Shown here: positions 45,525 to 53,799 of the stretch, piece after piece
Position numbering within the stretch: the first letter of the stretch is position 1
Layout: each line of letters opens with the position of its first letter
Translations under genes and position numbers: made by a program
Source: Curtobacterium sp. MCBD17_032
Lineage (GTDB): Bacteria; Actinomycetota; Actinomycetes; Actinomycetales; Microbacteriaceae
NCBI RefSeq assembly: GCF_003234855.1
Contig: NZ_QKTO01000003.1
Coordinates: 1-64,000, forward strand
DNA: 64,000 nt
Direction: 5' to 3'
Notes under the pieces: generated by a model
What the model saw: the letters and a program-made list of their open reading frames with translations, nothing else
What the model was told of the DNA's origin: nothing
Database searches by the model: none

Positions 45525-47003
45525 TCAGTACCGGTAGTGCTCGGGCTTGTACGGGCCTGCGACGTCGACACCGATGTACGCCGCCTGCTCCGGGCGGAGT
45601 TCGGTGAGCCGCACGCCGAGCGCGTCGAGGTGCAGGCGTGCGACCTTCTCGTCCAGGTGCTTCGGCAGCACGTACACGCCGGTCGGGTAGGCGTCGAGGC
45701 GCGTGTGCAGCTCGATCTGCGCGAGCACCTGGTTGGTGAACGAGTTGCTCATCACGAAGGACGGGTGCCCGGTCGCGTTGCCGAGGTTCATGAGCCGACC
45801 CTCGCTGAGCACCAGGACCGAGCGGCCGTTCGGTAGGCGCCACTCGTGCACCTGCGGCTTGATCTCGACCTTCTCGGCACCGGGCAGGCGCTCGAGGCCG
45901 GTCATGTCGATCTCGTTGTCGAAGTGCCCGACGTTCGCCACGATCGCGAGGTGCTTCAGCGCGAGCATGTCCTCGACACCGACGACGCCGAGGTTGCCCG
46001 TGCAGGTGACGACGATGTCGACCTCGCCGGCGACGTCCTGCAGCCGTGCGACCTGGTAGCCGTCCATCGCCGCCTGGAGCGCGCAGATCGGGTCCACCTC
46101 GCTGACGATGACGCGGGCGCCCTGGCCGCGGAGGGCCTCGGCGGCGCCCTTGCCGACGTCGCCGTAGCCGACGACGAACGCGACCTTGCCACCGATCAGG
46201 ACGTCGGTGGCCCGGTTCAGCCCGTCGGGCAGCGAGTGGCGGATGCCGTACTTGTTGTCGAACTTCGACTTCGTCACGGAGTCGTTCACGTTGATCGCCG
46301 GGAACTTCAGCTCGCCGTTCCGGGCCAGCTCGTACAGCCGGTGCACGCCCGTCGTGGTCTCCTCCGTGACGCCCTGCACCTCGGCTGCGATGCGGGTCCA
46401 GCGGTCCGGGGACTCCTCGAGCGAGGCGGCGACCGTGGCCAGCACGATCTTCCACTCGGCGCTGGCGTCCGCACCGGCCTCGGGCACGCGGCCGGCTGCC
46501 TCGGCGTCGGCACCGGTGTGCACGAGCATCGTCGCGTCACCGCCGTCGTCGAGGATGAGGTTCGGCCCGGTCCAGTCCGCCCCGGCCGCCGCGGCCTCTG
46601 CGCTCCAGTCGAACACCTGGGTGGTGCACCACCAGTACTCCTCGAGCGTCTCGCCCTTCCAGGCGAACACGGGCACGCCGGCCGGCGCGTCGGGCGTCCC
46701 GGTCGGGCCGACGGCGATCGCGGCCGCGGCCTCGTCCTGCGTGGAGAAGATGTTGCAGCTCGCCCAGCGGACCTGCGCGCCGAGCGCGACGAGGGTCTCG
46801 ATGAGGACGGCCGTCTGCACCGTCATGTGCAGGGAGCCTGCGATGCGCGCACCCGCGAGCGGCTGCGACGAGCCGAACTCCTCGCGCAGGGCCATCAGGC
46901 CGGGCATCTCGTTCTCGGCGAGGCGGATCTGGTGTCGGCCGGCCTCGGCCAGGGTGAGGTCGGCGACGCGGAACGGGACGGCTGCGCGGGTTTCGATCGG
47001 CAT
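45525..47003 (-). CDS. ahcY: Adenosylhomocysteinase
   Basis: AhcY splits S-adenosylhomocysteine into adenosine and homocysteine, keeping methylation reactions going. The 492-residue tetrameric NAD enzyme has the substrate region [14 protein letters not shown], the NAD loop [20 protein letters not shown], and the C-terminal [20 protein letters not shown] and KPEHYRY end. It contains the insertion of about 40 residues (around 170-215) seen in actinobacterial forms. I start at the ATG at 47003, 7 bases after a GACACT -10-like hexamer, rather than at 47027. Confidence 0.96.
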   Translation of the reverse strand: MPIETRAAVPFRVADLTLAEAGRHQIRLAENEMPGLMALREEFGSSQPLAGARIAGSLHMTVQTAVLIETLVALGAQVRWASCNIFSTQDEAAAAIAVGPTGTPDAPAGVPVFAWKGETLEEYWWCTTQVFDWSAEAAAAGADWTGPNLILDDGGDATMLVHTGADAEAAGRVPEAGADASAEWKIVLATVAASLEESPDRWTRIAAEVQGVTEETTTGVHRLYELARNGELKFPAINVNDSVTKSKFDNKYGIRHSLPDGLNRATDVLIGGKVAFVVGYGDVGKGAAEALRGQGARVIVSEVDPICALQAAMDGYQVARLQDVAGEVDIVVTCTGNLGVVGVEDMLALKHLAIVANVGHFDNEIDMTGLERLPGAEKVEIKPQVHEWRLPNGRSVLVLSEGRLMNLGNATGHPSFVMSNSFTNQVLAQIELHTRLDAYPTGVYVLPKHLDEKVARLHLDALGVRLTELRPEQAAYIGVDVAGPYKPEHYRY

Positions 47004-47036
47004 GCGGACCAGTGTCGCATGCGCCACCGACCCGGG

Positions 47037-47264
47037 TCAGGGCGCGGTGCGGTCCGGTGTCCTCGGTGGCGGGTCCCGCCGGACGACCTGCCACCCGCGG
47101 GGTACCCGGAGGGTCGCCGCATGTCGAGCGCAGAGGTCGTAGCCGTGCGGCTCGACGCGCGTGGACAGCGGTCCGACGACCACCATCGAGTCGGCGTAGT
47201 CGTACGTCAGGGTCGCCGAGGCGCCCGCGCCACAGGCGACCTTGCTGCAGATCCGTACGTCCAT
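47037..47264 (-). CDS. DUF3499 family protein
   Basis: The 75-residue protein has the family pattern: CSKVACG near the N-terminus, the tyrosine-rich YDYADS, GPLSTRVEPHGYDLCARHA and PRGW. Three cysteines and a histidine (C6, C11 and the CARH pair) suggest a small zinc-ribbon. The family is confined to actinobacteria and its function is unknown. A TAGGGT -10 lies 10 bases before the ATG, leaving no space for a ribosome binding site. Confidence 0.88.
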   Translation of the reverse strand: MDVRICSKVACGAGASATLTYDYADSMVVVGPLSTRVEPHGYDLCARHAATLRVPRGWQVVRRDPPPRTPDRTAP

Positions 47265-47274
47265 ACCGCCTGCG

Positions 47275-47280
47275 ACCCTA
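47275..47280 (-). promoter_or_regulatory. -10 element of DUF3499 gene
   Basis: TAGGGT on the minus strand, 10 bases before the ATG at 47264; part of a divergent pair with 47308-47313. Confidence 0.5.
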
Positions 47281-47307
47281 CCGGCAGCCGCCGTGGGGGC
47301 CGCCGCG

Positions 47308-47313
47308 TACGAT
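47308..47313 (+). promoter_or_regulatory. -10 element of leaderless metallopeptidase-family gene
   Basis: TACGAT ends 6 bases before the ATG at 47320. Confidence 0.5.
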
Positions 47314-47319
47314 GGGCGG

Positions 47320-47760
47320 ATGCGCCGCAAGCCCCCGCCCGTCCCGCGAGTCGACCGTGCCCGCGGCCGTTCCCGGCACGGCCGGGGCCACCGGTCGAGC
47401 GTGACCGGTCCCGAGCTCGCGCCGGTGACCACCCGCGCCGAGGTCTTCGACCGCATCGTCGGCGACACCGCGCACTACCTGGTCGGTCTCTGGCCGGAGG
47501 AACTCGCCGGCGTCGTCTTCCAGGTCGCCGACATGCCGCACGACACGTCCCTCCCGGACGCACTGCCACGGTGGCGCGTCGACCGCGTCGGCCGCCGCGT
47601 CACGGTGTTCCGGATCCCGGTGGAGCGCGTGACGCACAGCCCGGAGAAGGACGACGTGGACCGACGCATCGTCGTCGAGACCGCGGTGTTCCGCGCCGTC
47701 GCCGAGCTCATCGACAAGGACCCGTGGGACCTGGCACCCGACCGGTACCGGCACTGGTGA
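47320..47760 (+). CDS. Metallopeptidase-family protein lacking HExxH
   Basis: The 146-residue protein resembles the short actinobacterial 'metallopeptidase family' (DUF1025-like) next to DUF3499 genes, such as Rv3259: a basic N-terminus, then VVFQVADMP, RVTVFRIPVE and a final helix region. The zinc motif HExxH, which in distant relatives lies in that last region, is absent (ETAVFRAVAELID). Peptidase activity is therefore doubtful. It is divergent from DUF3499. Confidence 0.75.
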   Translation: MRRKPPPVPRVDRARGRSRHGRGHRSSVTGPELAPVTTRAEVFDRIVGDTAHYLVGLWPEELAGVVFQVADMPHDTSLPDALPRWRVDRVGRRVTVFRIPVERVTHSPEKDDVDRRIVVETAVFRAVAELIDKDPWDLAPDRYRHW

Positions 47761-47835
47761 CCCGGGCCTCCCGGTCGGTGCCGCGCTCGCAGCACCACCG
47801 TCGACGCCCTGCCGGACGTGGCCGGAGCCCGGTCC

Positions 47836-47890
47836 GCCCGACCCGCCAGGGGTGGACCCGCCAGGGGTGGACCCGCTAGGGGTAGACCCG
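47836..47890. repeat. 15-base tandem repeats across the DUF5719 stop codon
   Basis: Units of GGTGGACCCGCCAGG repeat: two full copies (47851-47880, the second with one change) flanked by partial copies. The minus-strand TAG stop at 47876-47878 lies inside the second copy (CTAGG versus CCAGG), so the repeat overlaps the 3' end of the DUF5719 gene. Confidence 0.85.
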
Positions 47891-49273
47891 CATCGGGCTG
47901 GACACCTCGGTGGCCGGCCGGACCGGGAAGCCGGCGATGCCGTCGTCGCCCTGGTACGAGACCCCGGCGACCAGTCCCGCCGCGCCGGTGATCGTCAGCT
48001 GCTGCGTGCTCGGCACGCGCACGGTCGCGGTGGCGCCGGAGGCGACCGCGACCTGCTGGGCGTCGTCGCCGGAGGCGATCGTGACGGTGGCGTCCTCGCG
48101 GGTGGGGTTGACCAGGTTGAGCCGGGCACCGGACCCGGCGGCGACCGCGGTGGTGGTCGTGTCGCCGAGCGGTTCCGCCGAGGCGAACCAGCCGAGGTCC
48201 GTCCGACCGTCCTCGGTCGGCGTCGTCGTGCGTGCCGCGGCGACGATCGGCACCGTCGAGGTGATCGTGAACGAGTACCGGCCGTCGGGGAAGTCGTCGA
48301 GCGGCACGTCGGTGACGATGCCCGGTTCCGCGGTGGCGTCCACCGTGGTGCCGCCGCCGTCCGCGGTCGTGATGCCGAGCGTCACCCGGGCGGTGCGGTC
48401 CCCGGGCACGTAGAGGCGGAGGACGGGTGCCGCGTCGGCGGTGTCCTCGCCACGCTGCGCGCCCTCGGCGTCGTCGAGCACGACCGCGGGGATGACCTGG
48501 GTCCGTGCCGGAGCGGCACCGCCCGAGACGATGTCGAACCCGCCGGGGGTGAGCGTCCGCACGACGGTCTCCTGCATGTGCGCGACGATCTGGCCGCCGG
48601 TCGAGGTGACGTGCACCACCGTCGCACCCTGGTCGGTGACGAAGCCGGCGAGCGGCACGACCTTCTGCGAGTTCGGCGCGACGACGATGCCGGTCGTGCC
48701 CGGGGCGCTGACCGTGCCCTCCGCATCGGCGATCGCGAGGTCCACGGTCGCGTTGACGTCGGTGGGGTTGGCGAGCGTGACGAGGCTGGTCCGGCCGGTC
48801 TCCGTGGAGCCGCCCAGCAGCCAGGTCGACTGCGACGGGTCCTCGCACGACGCCGCCCCGGTGCCGACCAGGTCGCCGTCGGACACGCTCTGGACGCTGC
48901 TCCCCGCGACCTGCGGCGCGGTGTCCCCGGCCGGGGCGGTGAGCAGGGTCGGCTCGCTGCCGCCGGTGTTCGACCCCTCGAGCCGGCTCCGCTCCACGCC
49001 CGTACCCGTGGTGGCGCTCGCGATCTCCGGTGAGCCGACCGCGCTCGCCCGGGTGGCGTCGTTGCCGGCGTCGTCGGACAGCCGGAGCGCGCTGCCCGCG
49101 CAGACGCGTTCCGCCGCGGCCGGGACCGGGGTCACCGTCCGACCTGCGGGGTGACCAGGCGTCACGGTGGTGCCGATCGTGTGCGCGGCGGCGATCGTGC
49201 CGGCGGCGACGACGACGGCGACGGCGGTCGCGGTGCCGCGGAGCGCCCAGCGGCGCGCGGTGCTCGTGCTCAT
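47876..49273 (-). CDS. DUF5719 family exported protein
   Basis: The 465-residue protein has an N-terminal membrane anchor or signal (about 10-30) and a long Thr/Ala/Gly-rich external part made of two or more beta-sandwich-like repeats (for example NPTDVNATVDLAI and NPTREDATVTIAS). DUF5719 proteins lie next to GT2 glycosyltransferases and whiB2 in Microbacteriaceae and relatives; function is unknown. Its ATG overlaps the stop codon of the upstream glycosyltransferase gene as ATGA, so both are made together. Confidence 0.82.
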   Translation of the reverse strand: MSTSTARRWALRGTATAVAVVVAAGTIAAAHTIGTTVTPGHPAGRTVTPVPAAAERVCAGSALRLSDDAGNDATRASAVGSPEIASATTGTGVERSRLEGSNTGGSEPTLLTAPAGDTAPQVAGSSVQSVSDGDLVGTGAASCEDPSQSTWLLGGSTETGRTSLVTLANPTDVNATVDLAIADAEGTVSAPGTTGIVVAPNSQKVVPLAGFVTDQGATVVHVTSTGGQIVAHMQETVVRTLTPGGFDIVSGGAAPARTQVIPAVVLDDAEGAQRGEDTADAAPVLRLYVPGDRTARVTLGITTADGGGTTVDATAEPGIVTDVPLDDFPDGRYSFTITSTVPIVAAARTTTPTEDGRTDLGWFASAEPLGDTTTTAVAAGSGARLNLVNPTREDATVTIASGDDAQQVAVASGATATVRVPSTQQLTITGAAGLVAGVSYQGDDGIAGFPVRPATEVSSPMRVYP

Positions 49274-52122
49274 TCGTCACGCTCCTCGTCGAAGGTGGTG
49301 GCGGGTTCGTCGGCCTCGATGACGTTCGAGGTGGCACGGCGTCGCCGGGGTGCGGTCGGGACGGCGAGCAGCGCGGCGGCGCCGAACACGATCCCGATCA
49401 CCACGAGGTACAGCACGTGCGTGGCCTTCGCGGCGGCGGACCCGGTGCTCGTCCGGTCGACGTCGCCCTCGTAGTGGAAGAGCGCACCGTTCGTCGTCTC
49501 ACCGATGCTCGTGAAGAGCGCGTTCTGCCCGATCGCCCCGGCCGCACGGTCGTGCACCGCCCGGGCCTCGAGGTCGTCGGGGGCGTCGTCGAGCAGCACG
49601 AAGCTGACGCCGAGTTCCCGCAGCGCGGGCTCCGGGTCGTAGCCGCTGCGGCTCGCGAGGTTGCCCGCGAGCGTCGCCAGTCGTGCACCGGACCGGCTGA
49701 GCGACAGCGCGGTCGCGTCGAGCGTCGACTGGTCGTCCAGCGTCGACCCCTGCCCGCGTTCGAGGGCGACCGCGAGCGAGCCGTCGGTCTGCGGCTGCAC
49801 GACGAGGGTGCCGACGTCCGGGTTCGCCTGCGCCTCGGCGTTGACGTACGCGCTCAGCACCCGGCCGGAGGTCGGCTGGATCGCCGCACGGTCGAGGTAG
49901 AAGGCGGCGAACGCGGGCGCGACGGCGACGGCGGCGAAGACGCTCGCGACGAGCCCGACGACCGGGGCCGCGCGCGGCACGGTGTCGATGCCGATGCAGG
50001 CGGCGAGCACGAGCGCGAGCGCCATGACGGAGAGCGCGCTGCCCGGCCAGACGATCGTCGTCGTCGACCCGACACCGGTGACGGCGAGGTGCGTGGCGCC
50101 GAAAGCGGTCGCGTAGCCGACGAGCGCGGCGACGAGCGCGGTCGCCGCCAGGGTCCAGCGGTGTCCGAGCACGGCACCGAGGGCACTCGCTGCGACCGGC
50201 AGCGCCAGGACCGCCATCGCGACCGGCAGCACCACGGTGCCGAGGCCGAGGGGCGCGGTCGCGGACAGCCAGCCGTTCCAGTCCGGCAGCGGCTGCCCGA
50301 TCGCGAGCTGGAGTGCGCTCGGCGCCGGTGTGGCCGTCGGCACGCCCGGGTCGGCGAACACGGCGAGCGGGTTCCCCCTGCCCACCTGAGCGAGGACCAG
50401 CGGCAGGAACAGCACGGCCGCCGGGACCGGCACGAAGACGCGTCGGTGCGCATGCCGGAAGCCGACCACGAGGGCGACCAGCCACCCGACGAGCAGCACC
50501 GGCAGGAGCGACGGTGCCGAGGCGGCGACGACCGCGAAGAGCAACGCGGCACCCGAGGCGGACGCCCAGGAGCGGTGCGCCTCGACGAGCGTCAGGACGA
50601 GCCAGGGCAACAGGACGTGTGCGATCACGGCGCCGAGGTGACCGGAGGTGACCGCACCGACGAGCGCGGGGGCGAGCGTGTAGAGCACGGCGCCGATGAC
50701 CGGCACCCAGGTCCGCGTCGTCACCTTGCGCACGGCCCCCCATGCCCCGAGCGCGGCGAGCGGGAAGGAGAGCAGCATCACGATGACGACCGACGTGGAC
50801 GGCGACCAGAACGTGATCGACCCGAGGACGGCGAGCACCGCGGCGAACGGATCGGACGGTCCGGTGAAGCCGGTGCCGAGGGAGTGCCAGCCGTACCCGA
50901 CGTTCCGCCAGAGGTCCTCGACGTCGGTGCTGAGCGGCAGGAGCCCGCCGCCGGTGAGCGCCGGGGAACCGAGCAGGGGGAACGAGGTCACGACGCTCAG
51001 CACGACCGCGGCGAGCACGACCCAGACACCGCCGTCGCCGAGGAAGGACGCGCGGGCGACCGGTGCGTCCTCCGCCCGTGCGAGTTCGACGTCCCGCGAG
51101 GTCGTCCGGTGTTCGTGCACCCGTCGCCAGCTGACCCGGAGGGGTTCGATGGCCGCCCACCCGGTCTTCCGGTTCGCGGCCAGGGTGCGCCGGGCACGTC
51201 GGACACCACCGCCGAAGGCGACCGCCAACGCCGCGGCCAGTTCGCCGCCGACCGCTGCGGGGTGCTTCGCCACGAGGTGCCCGATCGCGCGGCCCAGGGC
51301 GAAGGGCAGGAGCGTGAGCCAGTGCAGCCAGAGCACACCGGCGGGTGCGTAGGTGAGCCGGCGGTGCAGCTGTGCCTGCCGGTGCATCCGCACGCGGCGA
51401 CGCTCGGAGACCCTGGCGCGGCCGAACTCCTCGATCGGCCCGGCGCTGGTGGCGCGGGCCTCGGGCACGACGGCGACGCGGTGTCCCGCGAGTCGCGCGC
51501 GGACGGAGAAGTCGAGGGCCGCGTCCACGTCGGGCAGCGCCGGGTCGAACCCGCCGAGGCTGTTCCACACGGACCGCCGGACGAGCATGCCGCCGGCCGA
51601 GACGCCGAGCACGTCGGTCTGCCGGTCGTGCTGCCCCTGGTCGAGTTCGTCCTGCACCAGGGTGACGGAGCGCCCGAGACGGGTCATGCTCTCGCCGAAC
51701 GCCGCGATGCGCGCCGGGTCGTCGACGTGGACGAGCTTGGGACCGGCGATCGCGACCGACGGGGCGATCTCGACGGCCGCCAGGAGCGCGGCGAGGGTGC
51801 CCGGTGTCGGGCTGTTGTCGTGCCCGACGAGCCAGAGCCACTCGTCGACGCCGTCCTCGGGGTCGGCGCGGGGGGCCACCCGTTCGCCGTGGCGCACGGC
51901 CTCCCCGAACGGTCGACCGGCCGGGATCCGGGAGAGCTGGGCACTGCCGCCGAACGAGAGTTCCGAGGTCGAGCCGTCGGTGGACCCGACGTCGACGACG
52001 ACGAGCGCCTCGGGCGGACGGGTCTGCGCAGCGAGGGCGTTCAGCGTGCGGTCGAGGTGGTCCGCCGCGTCGGCGGCGACGAGGATCGCTGTGACGTGAC
52101 GTGAGGAGGCACTGGGCTGCAT
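49270..52122 (-). CDS. Giant GT2 glycosyltransferase with polytopic membrane domain
   Basis: The 950-residue protein joins an N-terminal GT-A domain (about 8-230, starting HVTAILVAADAADHLDRTL) to a membrane part of ten or more spans (about 270-830). The metal site region reads WLWLVGHDNSPTPGTL; in relatives I recall HDD here, so one acid is replaced by Asn. The later GGMLVRRSVWNSLGGFD fits the acceptor region. It probably makes a cell-envelope glycan on a lipid carrier. It is co-translated with the DUF5719 gene and lies downstream of whiB2. A TAGAGT -10 ends 9 bases before the ATG. Confidence 0.85.
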   Translation of the reverse strand: MQPSASSRHVTAILVAADAADHLDRTLNALAAQTRPPEALVVVDVGSTDGSTSELSFGGSAQLSRIPAGRPFGEAVRHGERVAPRADPEDGVDEWLWLVGHDNSPTPGTLAALLAAVEIAPSVAIAGPKLVHVDDPARIAAFGESMTRLGRSVTLVQDELDQGQHDRQTDVLGVSAGGMLVRRSVWNSLGGFDPALPDVDAALDFSVRARLAGHRVAVVPEARATSAGPIEEFGRARVSERRRVRMHRQAQLHRRLTYAPAGVLWLHWLTLLPFALGRAIGHLVAKHPAAVGGELAAALAVAFGGGVRRARRTLAANRKTGWAAIEPLRVSWRRVHEHRTTSRDVELARAEDAPVARASFLGDGGVWVVLAAVVLSVVTSFPLLGSPALTGGGLLPLSTDVEDLWRNVGYGWHSLGTGFTGPSDPFAAVLAVLGSITFWSPSTSVVIVMLLSFPLAALGAWGAVRKVTTRTWVPVIGAVLYTLAPALVGAVTSGHLGAVIAHVLLPWLVLTLVEAHRSWASASGAALLFAVVAASAPSLLPVLLVGWLVALVVGFRHAHRRVFVPVPAAVLFLPLVLAQVGRGNPLAVFADPGVPTATPAPSALQLAIGQPLPDWNGWLSATAPLGLGTVVLPVAMAVLALPVAASALGAVLGHRWTLAATALVAALVGYATAFGATHLAVTGVGSTTTIVWPGSALSVMALALVLAACIGIDTVPRAAPVVGLVASVFAAVAVAPAFAAFYLDRAAIQPTSGRVLSAYVNAEAQANPDVGTLVVQPQTDGSLAVALERGQGSTLDDQSTLDATALSLSRSGARLATLAGNLASRSGYDPEPALRELGVSFVLLDDAPDDLEARAVHDRAAGAIGQNALFTSIGETTNGALFHYEGDVDRTSTGSAAAKATHVLYLVVIGIVFGAAALLAVPTAPRRRRATSNVIEADEPATTFDEERDE

Positions 52123-52131
52123 GACGGCGCC

Positions 52132-52137
52132 ACTCTA
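52132..52137 (-). promoter_or_regulatory. -10 element of the giant glycosyltransferase gene
   Basis: TAGAGT on the minus strand, 9 bases before the ATG at 52122. Confidence 0.5.
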
Positions 52138-52186
52138 CGGGCCGGGAGGCGCGGTGCCGGTGGGTGGGGCGGCGCGTTGCGAAGGT

Positions 52187-52205
52187 GGCCGACGGGTCGT
52201 CGGCC
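52187..52205 (-). terminator. Terminator of whiB2
   Basis: GGCCGAC (52187-52193) pairs with GTCGGCC (52199-52205) around a 5-base loop, 8 bases past the whiB2 stop on the minus strand. Confidence 0.65.
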
Positions 52206-52213
52206 GCGCGCGC

Positions 52214-52537
52214 TCAGGCGCGCTTGCGCAGCTTCCGACGCTCACGTTCGGAGAGGCCGCCCCAGATCCCGAAGCGCTCGTCGTTCTCGAGGGCGTACTC
52301 GAGGCACTGCGCCCGGACCTCGCAGGAGGTGCAGATCTTCTTCGCCTCGCGGGTGGAGCCGCCCTTCTCGGGGAAGAACGCCTCGGGGTCGGTCTGCGCA
52401 CAGAGCGAGTCCACCTGCCACGAGAGCGGGTTCTCGTCGTCGGCGTCGGTCGTGCGGCGGACACCCGGCACACCGAGCGCCACGGGGTCGACGTGCCAGT
52501 CGTCCGGTACTCCGGCTTCGAAGTCGGATGCACTCAC
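52214..52537 (-). CDS. whiB2: WhiB2-type iron-sulfur transcription regulator
   Basis: The 107-residue protein has the four cluster cysteines C46, C69, C72 and C78, the turn GIWGGLSERERRKLRKRA (90-107) that ends the protein, and DPEAFFPEKGGSTREAKKIC. WhiB2/WhmD (WhiB in Streptomyces) is essential for septation in mycobacteria and sporulation in Streptomyces, working with WhiA. I use the GTG at 52537 with AAGGGG 8 bases upstream; an earlier GTG at 52546 is close to the same site. The closeness to manA matches mycobacteria. Confidence 0.93.
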   Translation of the reverse strand: MSASDFEAGVPDDWHVDPVALGVPGVRRTTDADDENPLSWQVDSLCAQTDPEAFFPEKGGSTREAKKICTSCEVRAQCLEYALENDERFGIWGGLSERERRKLRKRA

Positions 52538-52592
52538 CCTGATCACCCCTTGACGTCTCGGTTGCGGCCCTGACGACGATGCCGTCGGTGTA

Positions 52593-52621
52593 ATTACAGC
52601 GGTGTGATTCCCCGGAGTCAA
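52593..52621 (-). promoter_or_regulatory. whiB2 promoter
   Basis: On the minus strand TTGACT (52616-52621) and TGTAAT (52593-52598) are exactly 17 bases apart. The start should be near 52586, giving a 50-base leader. The -10 lies within the palindrome TGTAATTACA (52589-52598), a possible regulator site. The rest of the gap to galE (52622-52766) shows nothing definite. Confidence 0.75.
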
Positions 52622-52766
52622 GTCGCGGATCATAGGAGGCCCTCCGCGTTCCGCCGTGGCATGTCCCCCATTCGGGCGTGTCGCATCGGGTCCGGACCCG
52701 TTCCGGGGGACACGGATCGACCCGCGTGGCCGGTGCAGCCACCCGGTCGACGCGCGCGGCGCCCGG

Positions 52767-53729
52767 TCAGGCGGCGTGCCGGCGGGCCTCCCAGGCACTC
52801 GTCACCATGTCGTCGAGCGTGTGCCGCATCGCCCACTCGAGGTCCCGTGCGGCGGCCTCACCGGTCGCGACGATGCGGGCCGGGTCGCCGGCGCGCCGCG
52901 GCGCGATCTCGGGTCGGAAGTCGATGCCGGTCCCCCGGGCCATCGCGTCCATGATCTGCCGGACGCTGACGCCGTCACCGCTGCCGAGGTTGTACGCGCG
53001 CTGCAGCGGTTCGCCGGACTCGAGCTTCCGGGCCGCGACCGCGTGCGAGTGCGCGAGGTCCGCGACGTGGACGTAGTCGCGGACACAGGTCCCGTCCGGC
53101 GTCGCGTAGTCGTCACCGTTGATCCGCGGCGTCCGACCCGCGAGCAGGGCGTCGAAGACGAGTGGGAACAGGTTGTGCGGGCTCGCGTCGTACAGGTCCG
53201 GCTCCCCCGACCCGACGACGTTGAAGTAGCGCAGCGAGGTCGTCGTGAAGCCGCGCGCGACCTCCATGTCCCGCAGCAGCCACTCGCCGATCAACTTCGA
53301 CTCACCGTAGGGCGACTCCGGTGCCTTCGGGGTCTCCTCCACCACGACGTCGACGTCCGGCGTGCCGTAGACCGCGGCGCTCGACGAGAAGACGACCTTG
53401 TCGACCCCGGCCTCGGCCGTGGCGCGGAGGAGCGTCGCCATCCCGGTCACGTTCTGCTCGTACGTGTGCAGCGGGCGCTCGACCGACACCCCGGCGTACT
53501 TGAACCCGGCGACGTGCACGACCCCGGTCACGCCGTGGTCCCGCATCGTGCGTTCGAGGAGCGCGCCGTCGAGGATCGTGCCCTGGACGAACGGGACGTC
53601 ATGCGGCACGAACGCCCGGAAGCCGCTCGACAGGTCGTCGTACGCGACCGTGTCGATGCCCGCCGCGCCGAGCGCTCGGACGACGTGGGACCCGATGTAC
53701 CCGGCACCGCCGGTGACCAACCAACTCAT
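52767..53729 (-). CDS. galE: UDP-glucose 4-epimerase
   Basis: GalE interconverts UDP-glucose and UDP-galactose. The 320-residue short-chain dehydrogenase-type protein has the NAD loop GGAGYIGSHVVRAL (7-20), active-site S-Y-K with YGESK (about 144-148) and C-terminal NLGSGDGVSVRQIM. The ATG at 53729 is 6 bases after TAGCGT. It lies downstream of manA, and its product would feed galactose into envelope glycans. Confidence 0.95.
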   Translation of the reverse strand: MSWLVTGGAGYIGSHVVRALGAAGIDTVAYDDLSSGFRAFVPHDVPFVQGTILDGALLERTMRDHGVTGVVHVAGFKYAGVSVERPLHTYEQNVTGMATLLRATAEAGVDKVVFSSSAAVYGTPDVDVVVEETPKAPESPYGESKLIGEWLLRDMEVARGFTTTSLRYFNVVGSGEPDLYDASPHNLFPLVFDALLAGRTPRINGDDYATPDGTCVRDYVHVADLAHSHAVAARKLESGEPLQRAYNLGSGDGVSVRQIMDAMARGTGIDFRPEIAPRRAGDPARIVATGEAAARDLEWAMRHTLDDMVTSAWEARRHAA

Positions 53730-53735
53730 GCCGCC

Positions 53736-53741
53736 ACGCTA
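53736..53741 (-). promoter_or_regulatory. -10 element of leaderless galE
   Basis: TAGCGT on the minus strand ends 6 bases before the ATG at 53729. Confidence 0.55.
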
Positions 53742-53756
53742 GCGGAACGGGCCGCC

Positions 53757-53774
53757 GCCACCCGGGTCGGTGGC
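53757..53774 (-). terminator. Possible terminator of manA
   Basis: GCCACC (53757-53762) pairs with GGTGGC (53769-53774) around a 6-base loop, 26 bases past the manA stop. Confidence 0.4.
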
Positions 53775-53799
53775 CCCCGGGGCGGTGGGACCCCCGCCG

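Noticed and set aside
45227..45571. A minus-strand frame across the gap between the RDD gene and ahcY
   Set aside because: It overlaps the ends of both genes, is low complexity, and has neither promoter nor ribosome binding site.
47836..47890. CRISPR-like array
   Set aside because: The 15-base units are head-to-tail without spacers, so this is a simple tandem repeat. No cas gene or spacer-repeat pattern occurs anywhere in the window.
49030..52104. A 1024-residue plus-strand open frame
   Set aside because: Antisense to the DUF5719 and GT2 genes, with Arg/Gly/Asp-rich composition and no recognisable motif.
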